From Ahrensia sp. R2A130 (GTDB lineage Bacteria > Pseudomonadota > Alphaproteobacteria > Rhizobiales > Rhizobiaceae), in assembly GCF_000179775.1 (NCBI RefSeq), contig NZ_AEEB01000017.1, positions 248,001 to 312,000 of the forward strand: DNA of 64,000 nucleotides. Direction: 5' to 3'. A model generated the notes under the pieces. The model was not told where the DNA came from. It worked only from the letters and a program-made list of their open reading frames with translations, and made no database searches. Shown in pieces: positions 33,325 through 42,185 of the stretch. The translations under genes and the position numbers were made by a program. How positions within the stretch are numbered: the first letter of the stretch is position 1; each line of letters opens with the position of its first letter.

Positions 33325-34173
33325 ATGAGTGCCGAAATGAGTACGACGACAGTCCCGGCTACCGAACCGGTCGACACAATATTGGACGTTAACAATATCG
33401 AGGTCATCTACGATCATGTCATTCTGGTGCTGAAGGGCGTTTCGCTGACCGTGCCGCGTGGCGGTATCGTTGCTATTCTTGGCGCAAACGGCGCTGGTAA
33501 AACCACTACTCTCAAAGCTATTTCGAACCTCTTGGGCGCGGAGCGCGGCGAGGTGACGAAGGGAAACATTCTCTTCAAAGGTGAAGAGGTTCAGTCGCTT
33601 TCTCCCAACGATCTTGTGCGCCGTGGCTGCATTCAGGTGATGGAGGGTCGCCATTGTTTTGGTCATCTGACCATTGAAGAAAATCTCCTCACTGGCGCGT
33701 TCACCCGCAAGGATGGTGCTGCTGCCGTGAAGGCCGATCTCGAGATGGTCTATAATTATTTCCCGCGCCTTCGTGAGCGGAAGTCGTCACAAGCTGGTTA
33801 CACATCGGGCGGTGAACAGCAGATGTGCGCCATCGGTCGTGCACTTATGTCTCGTCCTGAAATGATCCTGCTGGACGAACCTTCAATGGGGCTTGCGCCG
33901 CAGCTGGTGGAAGAAATTTTTGAAATCGTCAAAGAGTTGAATTCCAACGAGGGCGTCTCTTTCCTGCTGGCTGAGCAGAACACGAACATCGCACTGCGTT
34001 ACGCCACTTATGGGTACATTCTAGAGTCCGGTCGCGTCGTTCTGGACGGTGAGGGCGCTGCCCTGCGCGAGAACGAAGATGTAAAAGAATTCTACCTCGG
34101 TGTCGGAGGCGAAGGCCGTAAGAGCTTCCGCGATGTAAAGCACTACAAGCGTCGCAAGCGCTGGTTGGCTTGA
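33325..34173 (+). CDS. Branched-chain-type ABC transporter ATP-binding protein (LivF-like)
   Basis: 282 residues. Walker A is GANGAGKTTTLKAIS near residue 58, the signature region is GYTSGGEQQMCAIGRAL, and Walker B is MILLDEPSMGLAP. GCIQVMEGRHCFGHLTIEENL is the LivF-type Q-loop stretch. It has an extra 20-residue polar leader and a basic C-terminal tail (HYKRRKRWLA), both common in ligase-associated members. It follows the binding-protein gene after 82 bp containing a terminator-like hairpin, so expression may be lower than that of the binding protein. It completes the five-component importer. Confidence 0.93.
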   Translation: MSAEMSTTTVPATEPVDTILDVNNIEVIYDHVILVLKGVSLTVPRGGIVAILGANGAGKTTTLKAISNLLGAERGEVTKGNILFKGEEVQSLSPNDLVRRGCIQVMEGRHCFGHLTIEENLLTGAFTRKDGAAAVKADLEMVYNYFPRLRERKSSQAGYTSGGEQQMCAIGRALMSRPEMILLDEPSMGLAPQLVEEIFEIVKELNSNEGVSFLLAEQNTNIALRYATYGYILESGRVVLDGEGAALRENEDVKEFYLGVGGEGRKSFRDVKHYKRRKRWLA

Positions 34174-34289
34174 TCCCGCATTGCTCGGCAAATGTGCCTA
34201 ATCAATCGCTCACTCTTGGTTTGACGCGAGCAAGCCCTATTTAAGGGCGAGACGTTTGAACTGAATTCCCGGCGCAACAGGAACGACTG

Positions 34290-34745
34290 ATGCAGACGCA
34301 ATACCGCTACTCGCAGCAAGGGTTTCGACGTTCGGTCGCCACCGCAGTGGGGCTAACCGCGATCATGTCATTCCTCGTCTGGCTGTTTGCAAGGCTCGCT
34401 GGTTTTGCTGATGCGAAAATCATCGCGTCTGTTGTGGCGATCCTGTTCTTCTCGTTCTGCTCTGCTGCCATGATCTGGCGTTATCTGCGCCGTGAAATCG
34501 TGGTTGCCATTCGTCCGGACGGTCTCTTCGACGCTCGCCGTTCCAGCCAGGCTTTGCTTTGGGATGATATTCGCGAAGTGAAATTGGGCCGTGCTGAGAA
34601 CGAGTTTCGGTTGATCCTGTCGGTATGGGAGCGCAGCGGAAAGGCGAAGGATGTAGAGGTCGATCTTTCCGGTCTCGACGCGGATGTGAATGTCATTCTG
34701 CAAGCTATTTCCGCTTATCGGGATGTGACAATGGAGGCTGCTTAA
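34290..34745 (+). CDS. Small membrane protein with PH-like domain, unknown function
   Basis: 151 residues. Two membrane segments at about 14-37 (SVATAVGLTAIMSFLVWLFARLAG) and 42-64 (AKIIASVVAILFFSFCSAAMIW) are followed by a soluble part whose pattern (IRPDGLFDARRSSQALLWDDIREVKLG, then FRLILSVWERS) resembles the bacterial PH-like fold found in DUF304-type membrane proteins. No enzyme motif is present. Its stop TAA is immediately followed by the GTG start of the metallopeptidase gene, so the two proteins are made together and may act together in the membrane. Confidence 0.75.
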   Translation: MQTQYRYSQQGFRRSVATAVGLTAIMSFLVWLFARLAGFADAKIIASVVAILFFSFCSAAMIWRYLRREIVVAIRPDGLFDARRSSQALLWDDIREVKLGRAENEFRLILSVWERSGKAKDVEVDLSGLDADVNVILQAISAYRDVTMEAA

Positions 34746-35432
34746 GTGCTGCTGGTTGGAATTATTGGCGTGGTGTTGGTTGGTTTTCTGATCTCTGGTC
34801 CGCAGCTGTGGGTCAAACGACAGATGCGCCAACACTCTGCTGACCGTCCAGATTTGCCGGGCACTGGCGCAGAACTCGCCGAGCATCTGATCAAACATTT
34901 TGGCGTCACAGGCGTCACTGTCGAACAGACTGACGCTGGCGATCACTACGACAGTGAAGCGAAAGCCGTGCGGCTTACCCAGCAGAATTACGAAGGTCGA
35001 AGCCTCACCGCGGTTGCTGTTGCTGCCCACGAAGTCGGCCATGCCATGCAGGATCACAATGGCGAAGCCGGGCTCAAACGTCGGCATCGCATGGTCAAAT
35101 TCGCGATGGCGACAGACAAGATCGCTTCCATATTTTTTCTTGCCGCGCCAGTGCTTGGCTTGTTGGCGCGAACGCCTGCGGCGTTCATCGGTTTTGCAGC
35201 AATTGGTATCGCGTTGTTGGCTGTCCGCATTCTCGTTCACCTCGTCACACTTCCCGTGGAATATGACGCGAGTTTTGGTAAGGCGCTGCCAATCTTGAAG
35301 GAGGGCGGATATCTTGCAGATAGCGATTTGCCCGCCGCACGCTCGGTACTGAAGGCTGCTGCGTTGACCTATGTTTCAGCCGCCGTGATGAGCCTCATCG
35401 ATCTGGCGCGCTGGATTCGCATTCTCAGATAG
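34746..35432 (+). CDS. Membrane zinc metallopeptidase (COG2738, YugP-like)
   Basis: 228 residues starting at a GTG (MLLVGIIGVVLVGFLISGPQ). An N-terminal membrane segment is followed by a soluble part ending in the zincin motif AAHEVGHAMQD (HExxH with the two His ligands and catalytic Glu) at about residue 95. After it come hydrophobic segments at 127-165 and 195-215. Members of COG2738 are putative membrane-bound zinc proteases of unknown substrate. The downstream EYDASFGKAL includes a conserved Glu in the usual position of the third zinc ligand. It abuts the PH-like protein gene and precedes the PaaK-like gene by 9 bp. Confidence 0.85.
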   Translation: MLLVGIIGVVLVGFLISGPQLWVKRQMRQHSADRPDLPGTGAELAEHLIKHFGVTGVTVEQTDAGDHYDSEAKAVRLTQQNYEGRSLTAVAVAAHEVGHAMQDHNGEAGLKRRHRMVKFAMATDKIASIFFLAAPVLGLLARTPAAFIGFAAIGIALLAVRILVHLVTLPVEYDASFGKALPILKEGGYLADSDLPAARSVLKAAALTYVSAAVMSLIDLARWIRILR

Positions 35433-35441
35433 GAGACCGGC

Positions 35442-36707
35442 ATGGCCGATCTGCCAACTAACGATATTCCCATCACCGACATGTATGACGAGATGGACAC
35501 CCGTGACCCGGAATTGCGTGAGCGCAATCTCTTTGTCGCACTGCCGGAGCATTTAGAAACAGCGGTAACCGGTGCGCCGGGTCTCGCACGGCATCTGGAA
35601 GGCCAAAATCTGACAGCGATTACAGACCGTACGGCTTTGGCGACACTACCTGTTTTGCGAAAATCCGACCTTATGAAGGCGCAGCAAACCCAACCTCCTT
35701 TTGGCGATTTTGCGGTTGCTGCCAACCTCACCGGAACGCGTGTTTTTGTTTCTCCCGGTCCGGTATGGGAGCCACAGGGGCTAGGTGCCGATCCCTGGAG
35801 TGGCGCGCGGGCACTCTATGCTGCAGGCTTCCGAAGTGACGATATGGTGCACAATGCGCTTTCCTATCACGCAACACCGGGCGGGTTCATTCTTGACGAA
35901 GCATTGCGGGCGCTTGGTTGCACGGTGTTTCCAGCCGGTGTTGGAGGTACGGAGCAACAAGTTCAGGCGGCAAACCATTTTGGTGCCGTCGCCTATACCG
36001 GCACACCGGACTATCTAAAGGTTATGCTCGATAAGGCCGATGAAACGGGCATAGATCTGTCGTCTATCAAGCGTGCGATGGTGTCTGGCGGTGCGCTGTT
36101 CCCATCCATGCGCGAGGAATATCGTGAGCGTGGGGTGGACGTGATGCAGTCCTACGCCACAGCGGATTTGGGCGTGATTGCATACGAAACCAAAGGTCCC
36201 GATGGACTGTGCGATGGCATGATTGTCAACGAAGGATTGATTGTCGAAATCCTTCGTCCCGGGACGGGCGATCCCGTTGCTCCGGGCGAGGTGGGCGAGT
36301 TGGTGGTTACCAATTTTTCCAAAACCTACCCGTTGGTGCGCTTTGCAACAGGCGATCTTTCGGCGGTGCTAGATGAGCCGTCACCCTGTGGTCGCACCAA
36401 CATGCGTATCAAGGGGTGGATGGGCCGGGCGGACCAGCGCACCAAAGTGAAGGGCATGTTTGTTGACCCCAAACAGGTGGCCGACATCATTTCCAGCCAT
36501 GCGGGCGCATCCGCCGGACGTCTGATTGTGAGCCGCGATGGTGCAAGTGATTCAATGCACTTGCAGGTGACAGGCAGCGACCTTGATGCCGAAGCCATTG
36601 CCTCCAGCATCCGCACCGTCACTGGTCTTTCTGGCACGGTTGAGCTTGTCGATGCGCTGCCCAACGATGGCAAGGTCATAGACGACACTCGCGATTACGA
36701 AGCCTGA
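35442..36707 (+). CDS. Phenylacetate-CoA ligase-family protein (PaaK-like) lacking the canonical P-loop
   Basis: 421 residues with the PaaK layout: an N-terminal helical part (ELRERNLFVALPEHLETAV), IVHN-like DDMVHNALSYHATPGGFILDEALRALGCTVFP, AMVSGGALFPSMREEYRER, YATADLGVIAYE, and a C-terminal MRIKGWMGRADQRTKVKGMFVDPKQV segment followed by the ACT-like end. The usual adenylate-forming SSGTTGKPT motif is missing; in its place is FVSPGPVWEPQG. That is a feature I believe is shared by a subfamily found beside Liv-type importers. The catalytic role, CoA-ligase or other adenylate chemistry, is therefore uncertain. It closes the ligase/ABC cluster and is followed by a bidirectional terminator. Confidence 0.8.
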   Translation: MADLPTNDIPITDMYDEMDTRDPELRERNLFVALPEHLETAVTGAPGLARHLEGQNLTAITDRTALATLPVLRKSDLMKAQQTQPPFGDFAVAANLTGTRVFVSPGPVWEPQGLGADPWSGARALYAAGFRSDDMVHNALSYHATPGGFILDEALRALGCTVFPAGVGGTEQQVQAANHFGAVAYTGTPDYLKVMLDKADETGIDLSSIKRAMVSGGALFPSMREEYRERGVDVMQSYATADLGVIAYETKGPDGLCDGMIVNEGLIVEILRPGTGDPVAPGEVGELVVTNFSKTYPLVRFATGDLSAVLDEPSPCGRTNMRIKGWMGRADQRTKVKGMFVDPKQVADIISSHAGASAGRLIVSRDGASDSMHLQVTGSDLDAEAIASSIRTVTGLSGTVELVDALPNDGKVIDDTRDYEA

Positions 36708-36719
36708 TCCGAAACGCAA

Positions 36720-36752
36720 AAGGGCCACCCAAATGGACGGCCCTTCGTTTTT
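36720..36752. terminator. Bidirectional terminator between the PaaK-like gene and the 5'-nucleotidase gene
   Basis: AAGGGCC at 36720-36726 pairs with GGCCCTT at 36739-36745, with an inner CCAAATGG portion; the plus strand then has CGTTTTTA and the minus strand a TTTTGCG run. It separates two convergent genes. Confidence 0.8.
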
Positions 36753-36764
36753 ATCCGAGGCGCT

Positions 36765-38276
36765 TTACTTTATGGTCAATCGACCATCGATGCCCGTTTT
36801 CAGTGTGCCCAAATCGCGTACACGAGCCATCACCGCGTTTGCCATCAGCTGTGCCGAGTCTGCGTCGATCAACACTTTGCCTTCACGCAACATCGCGTAA
36901 CCATCGCCACCACGGGCCATGAAGTCGTTGGTCGCTAACGTGTAGGTTGCGGCTGGATCGAGGGCCTTGTCGCCAACCATTACGTCCATAACCCGCGAAC
37001 CGGCAGGCTTTGCTGTGTCGATGGTTGCCGTCATTCCTGACAGGTGCAGGAACGAACCGGCAGCTTCTGGCGATGCAGCATATCCATGCTCCAGCGCCTT
37101 CTGCAGCACTTCGCCGGTTACTTCGAGCTTCACGGTGCCGTTGCCGAAAGGAAGTTCCTCCAGCACATCGCGACGGGTGATAACGTGGCCGGGATCGTAT
37201 TGTTTATTGCCGCGGATACCGCCCCCGTTAGTGAACGCGACGTCGGCATCGACCGCAACGCGCATGGCGTCTGCAGTCAGGTTTCCGAAAGCGTTTTCCT
37301 TGGTGCGAACGTCGATACGAAGTGTACTGAGCGCGACTTCGGAATTTCCTAACTCGACGTCGAGTTCCTTCGATAGCGTGGCTTCATAGCCCGCCACCTT
37401 CGCCTCAACTTCTGCGTCAGGCGTTACGGTTGCTGTGTCGATGATGTTCCAGTTCGGCCACCATTTAACTGAGCGACGCCCACGGCTTTCGCCGATGTCG
37501 AAGGCGACATTCATCACCGTCACATATTCGGCCTCTTCTTTGGATTCCACCAACGCGCGACGACCATCGAAATAGACGTGCAGCGTGTGATCGTGCCCGG
37601 ACAGAACGATATCGACGCCTGCACTGTAGAGTAGATCAAAATCTACTTTCTGCGCGGTATGGACAACCGCAACCACAACATCTGCCCCCTGTTCACGCAG
37701 CTTTGCGCCCTCGGTCTTTGCCGTCTCTACCGGCGAAGTGAAGGTGATGTTGCCGGGCGATGAGATCGTTGGAGTGGTATCGGTTGTGAGTCCAATTATG
37801 CCGATTTTCAGATCGCCAAATGTTTTCATGATGGCGGTTTCGAAACCAGGAATCGGCTTGCCGTCCTGAAATGTGTTGGTGGCAAGTTTCGGAAATTTGC
37901 CTTCACTCATGCGCTTCAAAAAGACATCCGGACCAAAATCATACTCGTGGTTGCCCGGTACCAGCACATCTGGTGGTGACATATTGAGCAGTTCGATCAT
38001 GTGCGCGCCTTTGTCGAAACCTGCGAGGATCGACGGTGACAGCAGGTCGCCGGGATAGACGAAGATAGAATTGCCGCCTTTGGCACGTTCGGCCTTCACC
38101 ACCGCTGCTAGGCGTGCAACGCCACCGCGTTCCTTGCCGGACATTGTGTCCATGTCTGAGGCTACGATGAATGATACGTTGACCGTTTCGGCGAGTGCAG
38201 TTGCCATCGAAGCAACTGACACACCGGCTGCGAGGCCAGCTGCCGCGAAGATTTTGAAGAGTTTTGATGTAGGCAT
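36765..38276 (-). CDS. Periplasmic bifunctional UDP-sugar hydrolase/5'-nucleotidase family protein (UshA-like)
   Basis: 503 residues with signal peptide (MPTSKLFKIFAAAGLAAGVSVASMATALA). The metallophosphatase half shows VYPGDLLSPS (GD motif), VLVPGNHEYDFG (GNHE) and VLSGHDHTLHV (GHDH); the C-terminal nucleotide-binding domain shows AFTNGGGIRGNKQYDPG-like residues and NDFMARGGDGY. The first metal motif, normally D-x-H, reads SDMDTM here, so the His is absent, as in a Rhizobiales-like subgroup I recall. The enzyme would release phosphate and nucleoside in the periplasm. It diverges from hemH across 227 bp that include a long stem-loop. Confidence 0.9.
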   Translation of the reverse strand: MPTSKLFKIFAAAGLAAGVSVASMATALAETVNVSFIVASDMDTMSGKERGGVARLAAVVKAERAKGGNSIFVYPGDLLSPSILAGFDKGAHMIELLNMSPPDVLVPGNHEYDFGPDVFLKRMSEGKFPKLATNTFQDGKPIPGFETAIMKTFGDLKIGIIGLTTDTTPTISSPGNITFTSPVETAKTEGAKLREQGADVVVAVVHTAQKVDFDLLYSAGVDIVLSGHDHTLHVYFDGRRALVESKEEAEYVTVMNVAFDIGESRGRRSVKWWPNWNIIDTATVTPDAEVEAKVAGYEATLSKELDVELGNSEVALSTLRIDVRTKENAFGNLTADAMRVAVDADVAFTNGGGIRGNKQYDPGHVITRRDVLEELPFGNGTVKLEVTGEVLQKALEHGYAASPEAAGSFLHLSGMTATIDTAKPAGSRVMDVMVGDKALDPAATYTLATNDFMARGGDGYAMLREGKVLIDADSAQLMANAVMARVRDLGTLKTGIDGRLTIK

Positions 38277-38403
38277 GGGATGGCTCCTTGAGATTGGGCT
38301 GCCCTATCGTGCGCCGCACTTCGCAACATGCGCAAGAGTTTGATCGGTTTGTCGACAGGGACAACCGAGAGTGAGGATAGCCGCGACCCTTTGACGGTTG
38401 CTC

Positions 38404-38468
38404 ACGCGGGCTTGGGGGGCTAACCAATCCTGCGTGTCATCGGGGAGGATGGCGTCGCAAGCCCGCGT
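38404..38468 (+). promoter_or_regulatory. Long nested stem-loop upstream of hemH
   Basis: ACGCGGGCTTG (38404-38414) is exactly complementary to CAAGCCCGCGT (38458-38468). Inside, ATCCT (38427-38431) pairs with AGGAT (38446-38450), extended by CC/GG across one unpaired base. The structure ends 35 bases before the hemH start codon. It has no T-run. It could be a 5' leader control element of hemH or a small-RNA fold. No match to a known class is apparent to me. Confidence 0.45.
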
Positions 38469-38503
38469 AATCGCGCCATAACTCCGACCACGGACCCATT
38501 GCC

Positions 38504-39571
38504 ATGAATGCTCCCGTCAGACCTTCCGCATTTAAGCGTGATCTCTCCGCCGAAGCTTTTCCGCCTGAACATCCGGCAGTGAATTTTGGCCGCATCGGCG
38601 TCCTTCTTGTGAATCTCGGTACGCCTGACGGTCACGACAAAAAGAACATGCGGAAATATTTGAAGGAGTTTCTGTCCGACAGCCGTGTGATCGAGACGCC
38701 AAAGATCATCTGGTGGCCACTGCTGAACGGTATAATTTTGAATGTGCGGCCCAAGAAATCAGGCGCGCTATACGCTTCCATATGGAACGAAGAATTGGAC
38801 GAATCGCCACTGCGCACATTCACACGTTCGCAGTCTGACCAGCTCACCGAACGCATGGGCGATGTCAGCCATCTCGAGATCGACTGGGGTATGCGATACG
38901 GCAACCCGTCTATTGAAAGCCGGTTGAAGGCACTTCAGGAAAAAGGGTGCGAGCGCATCCTGATCTTCCCGCTCTACCCGCAATATTCCGCTGCTACGAC
39001 GGCGACCGTGAACGATAAGGCCTTCGATGCGCTGAAAAAAATGCGCTGGATGCCAGCCACACGGACAGTGCCAGCCTATCATGACGATCCGTCATATATC
39101 GATGCGCTTGCGATCTCGATCCAGAAGCACCTCGATAGTCTCGACTTTAAGCCGGAACATATTGTGGCGTCCTATCACGGCATCCCGAAGAGCTACTTCA
39201 CCAAGGGTGACCCGTATCATTGCCATTGCCAGAAGACCTCGCGTCTTTTGAAAGAGCGCATGGGCTGGGATGAAGGATTTCTCATCACAACATTCCAGTC
39301 CCGTTTTGGGCCGGAAGAATGGTTGCAGCCGTACACTGACAAGACCGTTGAAAAGCTGGCCCATGAAGGTGTGAAGCGCATTTGCGTGGTCAACCCGGGG
39401 TTCTCTTCCGATTGTCTCGAGACCTTGGAAGAGATCGCAGGGGAAGTTCGTGAGGAATTCGAGGATAATGGTGGCGAGCACTTTAGCCACATTCCATGCC
39501 TCAATGACGGGCCGGAAGGTGTCGATTTGATCGAGACGATCGTGCGTCGAGAATTACAGGGCTGGATTTAA
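38504..39571 (+). CDS. hemH: Ferrochelatase
   Basis: 355 residues. Key blocks are IGVLLVNLGTPDGHDKKNMRKYLKEF, ILIFPLYPQYSAATT, the active-site region VASYHGIPKSYFTKGDPYHCHC with the catalytic His of SYHGIP, and FQSRFGPEEWLQPYTD with VVNPGFSSDCLETLEEI. It inserts Fe2+ into protoporphyrin IX, the last step of heme synthesis, at the inner face of the membrane. The start ATG at 38504 gives a normal-length protein with a short alphaproteobacterial leader. It is probably a single-gene unit, since the following SPFH gene has its own ribosome site after 91 bp. Confidence 0.97.
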   Translation: MNAPVRPSAFKRDLSAEAFPPEHPAVNFGRIGVLLVNLGTPDGHDKKNMRKYLKEFLSDSRVIETPKIIWWPLLNGIILNVRPKKSGALYASIWNEELDESPLRTFTRSQSDQLTERMGDVSHLEIDWGMRYGNPSIESRLKALQEKGCERILIFPLYPQYSAATTATVNDKAFDALKKMRWMPATRTVPAYHDDPSYIDALAISIQKHLDSLDFKPEHIVASYHGIPKSYFTKGDPYHCHCQKTSRLLKERMGWDEGFLITTFQSRFGPEEWLQPYTDKTVEKLAHEGVKRICVVNPGFSSDCLETLEEIAGEVREEFEDNGGEHFSHIPCLNDGPEGVDLIETIVRRELQGWI

Positions 39572-39662
39572 CCGTTCTGCCGAAAGCAGCCGTCTATTCG
39601 TCGGATTTTATTGAAAATAATCGCTGCGCACCCCATATTCAATCAAAAGGGAGATTGCCGAC

Positions 39663-40658
39663 ATGGATTTAGCTTTCAGTGACATCGCATTCATCGGTTT
39701 TGCCGTACTGCTTGTTGTTATCATTACATCAATCCTCAAAATTGTGCCGCAAGGGTGGCACTATACGGTTGAAAGACTCGGCCGTTACGACCGGACGCTA
39801 ATGCCGGGTCTGAACATCATTGTTCCGTTCATCGAAAGAATCGGCACGAAAATGAACATGATGGAGCAGGTTCTTGATGTTCCAACGCAAGAGATCATCA
39901 CCAAGGATAATGCGACTTGTGCAGTCGACGGTGTGACTTTCTTTCAGGTGCTGGACGCCGCCAAAGCCTCTTACGAGGTCAGCGGGTTGGAAAACGCCAT
40001 TCTCAATATCACTATGACCAACCTGCGTACTGTTATGGGTTCTATGGACCTCGATGAATTGCTGTCGAAACGCGATGAGATCAACACACGTATTCTGCAT
40101 GTCGTGGATGACGCGGTGGCGCCGTGGGGCATTAAGATGACCCGCATTGAGGTGAAGGATATCGAGCCACCAGCTGACCTAGTGGAAGCCATGGGCCGCC
40201 AGATGAAGGCGGAGCGTTTGAAGCGCGCCAGCATTCTGGAAGCTGAAGGCGAACGCGAAGCGGCCATCCTGCGCGCTGAAGGTGAGAAACGCGGCCAAGT
40301 GCTTGAAGCCGAAGGCCAAAAGGAAGCTGCATTTTTGGAAGCAGAAGCTCGCGAGCGTGAAGCTGCGGCTGAAGCTGAAGCCACCCGTCTGGTGTCGCAA
40401 GCTATTGGCGAGGGCAACAGTCAGGCGATCAACTACTTCGTCGCCCAGAAATACACAGAAGCCTTGCAAACCATCGGCTCTGCGCCAAACCAGAAGGTTA
40501 TTATGATGCCGATGGAGGCGACTGCGCTCATTGGTTCGTTGGCTGGTATGGGCGAAATTGCCAAGGAAGTGTTCGGCGATACTGCTTCTAAACCGGCATC
40601 ATCACCGCGACCTGCCCGTAGCCGCACACCAGCGGTGGGTCGCAACACTGAAAGCTAA
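39663..40658 (+). CDS. qmcA: SPFH/Band-7 family membrane protein (QmcA/stomatin-like)
   Basis: 331 residues. One N-terminal membrane segment ([16 protein letters not shown]) precedes the SPFH domain [30 protein letters not shown], then [22 protein letters not shown] and the helix [28 protein letters not shown], a long charged coiled coil at residues about 180-250. These proteins build large ring or cage scaffolds in the inner membrane and modulate proteases such as FtsH. The next gene encodes an NfeD protein, the usual partner, only 24 bp downstream, so the pair forms a standard two-gene operon. Confidence 0.93.
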   Translation: MDLAFSDIAFIGFAVLLVVIITSILKIVPQGWHYTVERLGRYDRTLMPGLNIIVPFIERIGTKMNMMEQVLDVPTQEIITKDNATCAVDGVTFFQVLDAAKASYEVSGLENAILNITMTNLRTVMGSMDLDELLSKRDEINTRILHVVDDAVAPWGIKMTRIEVKDIEPPADLVEAMGRQMKAERLKRASILEAEGEREAAILRAEGEKRGQVLEAEGQKEAAFLEAEAREREAAAEAEATRLVSQAIGEGNSQAINYFVAQKYTEALQTIGSAPNQKVIMMPMEATALIGSLAGMGEIAKEVFGDTASKPASSPRPARSRTPAVGRNTES

Positions 40659-40682
40659 ACAAAACCACGAAGGGAGATCGCC

Positions 40683-41144
40683 ATGCTTATCGATATGATC
40701 GCCGCAGCCGGGCCATGGACATGGTTCATCTTGGGCTTTGCTCTCCTTGTCGGCGAGGCGCTTGTTCCTGGCATTTATCTCGTGTGGTTTGGCACATCCG
40801 CTTTGGTTGTCGGCTCTGCTTCGTTGCTGCCATTTGCAGCGGTAAATAACTGGTCATGGACAAGTCAGATCGTCGTCTTCGCGATCCTGTCACTCCTCAG
40901 CGTAATGCTGGCCCGCAAATTCTTTCCAACCGGTGTGGAAGGCGATGATGCGGGCCGCATGAACGACCCCTTAGGTCGTTATGTGGGTCGCGAGGCGACG
41001 TTGATGGAGGCCATGGAAAACGGCGCTGGACGCGTTCGAATAGGTGACACAACGTGGCGCGTTCGCGGCGTAGATGCGCCTGCCGGTACACGAGTGAAGG
41101 TTGTCGGCGTCGAAGACGGGGCACTAACGGTTACCCCGCTTTAG
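40683..41144 (+). CDS. NfeD family membrane protein (short form)
   Basis: 153 residues. Three hydrophobic segments (TWFILGFALLVGEALVPGIYLVWF, ALVVGSASLLPFAAV, IVVFAILSLLSVMLA) are followed by a soluble OB-fold domain with GREATLMEAMENGAGRVRIGDTTWRVRG and GTRVKVVGVEDGALTVTP, typical of short NfeD proteins. It works with the SPFH protein encoded immediately upstream. Its stop overlaps by 4 bp the stop of the convergent kdsD gene (both stops share 41141-41144), so no terminator separates them. Confidence 0.92.
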   Translation: MLIDMIAAAGPWTWFILGFALLVGEALVPGIYLVWFGTSALVVGSASLLPFAAVNNWSWTSQIVVFAILSLLSVMLARKFFPTGVEGDDAGRMNDPLGRYVGREATLMEAMENGAGRVRIGDTTWRVRGVDAPAGTRVKVVGVEDGALTVTPL

Positions 41145-42112
41145 GCAACGCCCACACGAAGCAGATCATGAAGATGGACGATCCCAACAGGTCGTCCGTC
41201 TTCTGTCACCATTAGCGTCGTAATTGAGCGACGGTTCAAAATATCCAATGCAGCAGCTGCCAGCAAATCTGGCGCAACGGTCTGCGGCGCTGCGGTCATG
41301 ATATCGTCCACCATCTCGCCAAGAAGCGATGTTGAAAGATGCCGCCGCAAGTCGCCATCGGTGACAATCCCGATGAGCAGGCCATCGCGAACAACCCCGA
41401 CGCAGCCGAAACCCTTTGCCGAAATCTGCAAAATCGCTTCCGTCATTTGAGTGCCGGTTTGCACCAGCGGTAGCTCATCACCAGTGTGCATGACGTCGCT
41501 AACCATCGACAGTTGCGCGCCCAGCTTGCCGCCGGGATGAAACACGCTGAAGTCGCTGGCTGAGAACGAGCGATGTTCTAGCAGAGCGACAGCCAGTGCA
41601 TCGCCCAAGGCAAGTTGCATGATAGCGGACGTTGTCGGGGCGAGATTGTGCGGGCAAGCCTCGTCAACCTTTGGCAATTGCAGGATAACGTCGGCATGAC
41701 GTCCCAATGTAGATAATGGGTCAGCAGTCATTGCTATCAACGGGATTGAGAAGCGTTTCGCATAAGCCAGTGTGCCGCCAAGCTCCATCGCTTCGCCGGA
41801 CTTCGATAAAGCGACGATAACATCATCGCGGGCGATCATTCCCAGATCGCCATGGTTCGCTTCGCTGGGATGAACGAAGAATGCGGGCGTGCCCGTGGAA
41901 GCGAGCGTTGCAGCGATCTTGGCCGCCACATGGCCGCTTTTGCCCATGCCGGTCACAATCACGCGTCCGCCGATGTCGGCAATTGTATCGACCGCCTTCT
42001 GGAACGCGGGAGCCATTTCGCTGCCAAGCGCATCGCGAAGAGCGGCAAGTCCGCGTGCTTCTGTGTCCAGCGTGCGAAGCGCCGAAGCGCGTGGGTCTGT
42101 TTTTTCTATCAT
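41141..42112 (-). CDS. kdsD: Arabinose-5-phosphate isomerase (KdsD/KpsF/GutQ family)
   Basis: 323 residues. The SIS domain (1 to about 190) shows VIVTGMGKSGHVAAKIAATLASTG, DVIVALSKSGEAMEL and HNLAPTTSAIMQLALGDALAVAL; the C-terminal CBS pair begins with DVMHTGDELPLVQ and ends MTAAPQTVAPDLLAAAALDILNRRSITTLMV. It converts ribulose-5-phosphate to arabinose-5-phosphate, the first step towards Kdo for lipopolysaccharide. It is read away from the outer-membrane protein gene, with an inverted repeat at 42186-42201 in the 136-bp divergent spacer. Confidence 0.95.
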   Translation of the reverse strand: MIEKTDPRASALRTLDTEARGLAALRDALGSEMAPAFQKAVDTIADIGGRVIVTGMGKSGHVAAKIAATLASTGTPAFFVHPSEANHGDLGMIARDDVIVALSKSGEAMELGGTLAYAKRFSIPLIAMTADPLSTLGRHADVILQLPKVDEACPHNLAPTTSAIMQLALGDALAVALLEHRSFSASDFSVFHPGGKLGAQLSMVSDVMHTGDELPLVQTGTQMTEAILQISAKGFGCVGVVRDGLLIGIVTDGDLRRHLSTSLLGEMVDDIMTAAPQTVAPDLLAAAALDILNRRSITTLMVTEDGRPVGIVHLHDLLRVGVA

Positions 42113-42185
42113 TTCCGTGTCGTAGCGGTTGGAGAAACGGACGCAAGAGGGAAGGTGAGGAAGATTTCGTTAACCATCCCTGTTT

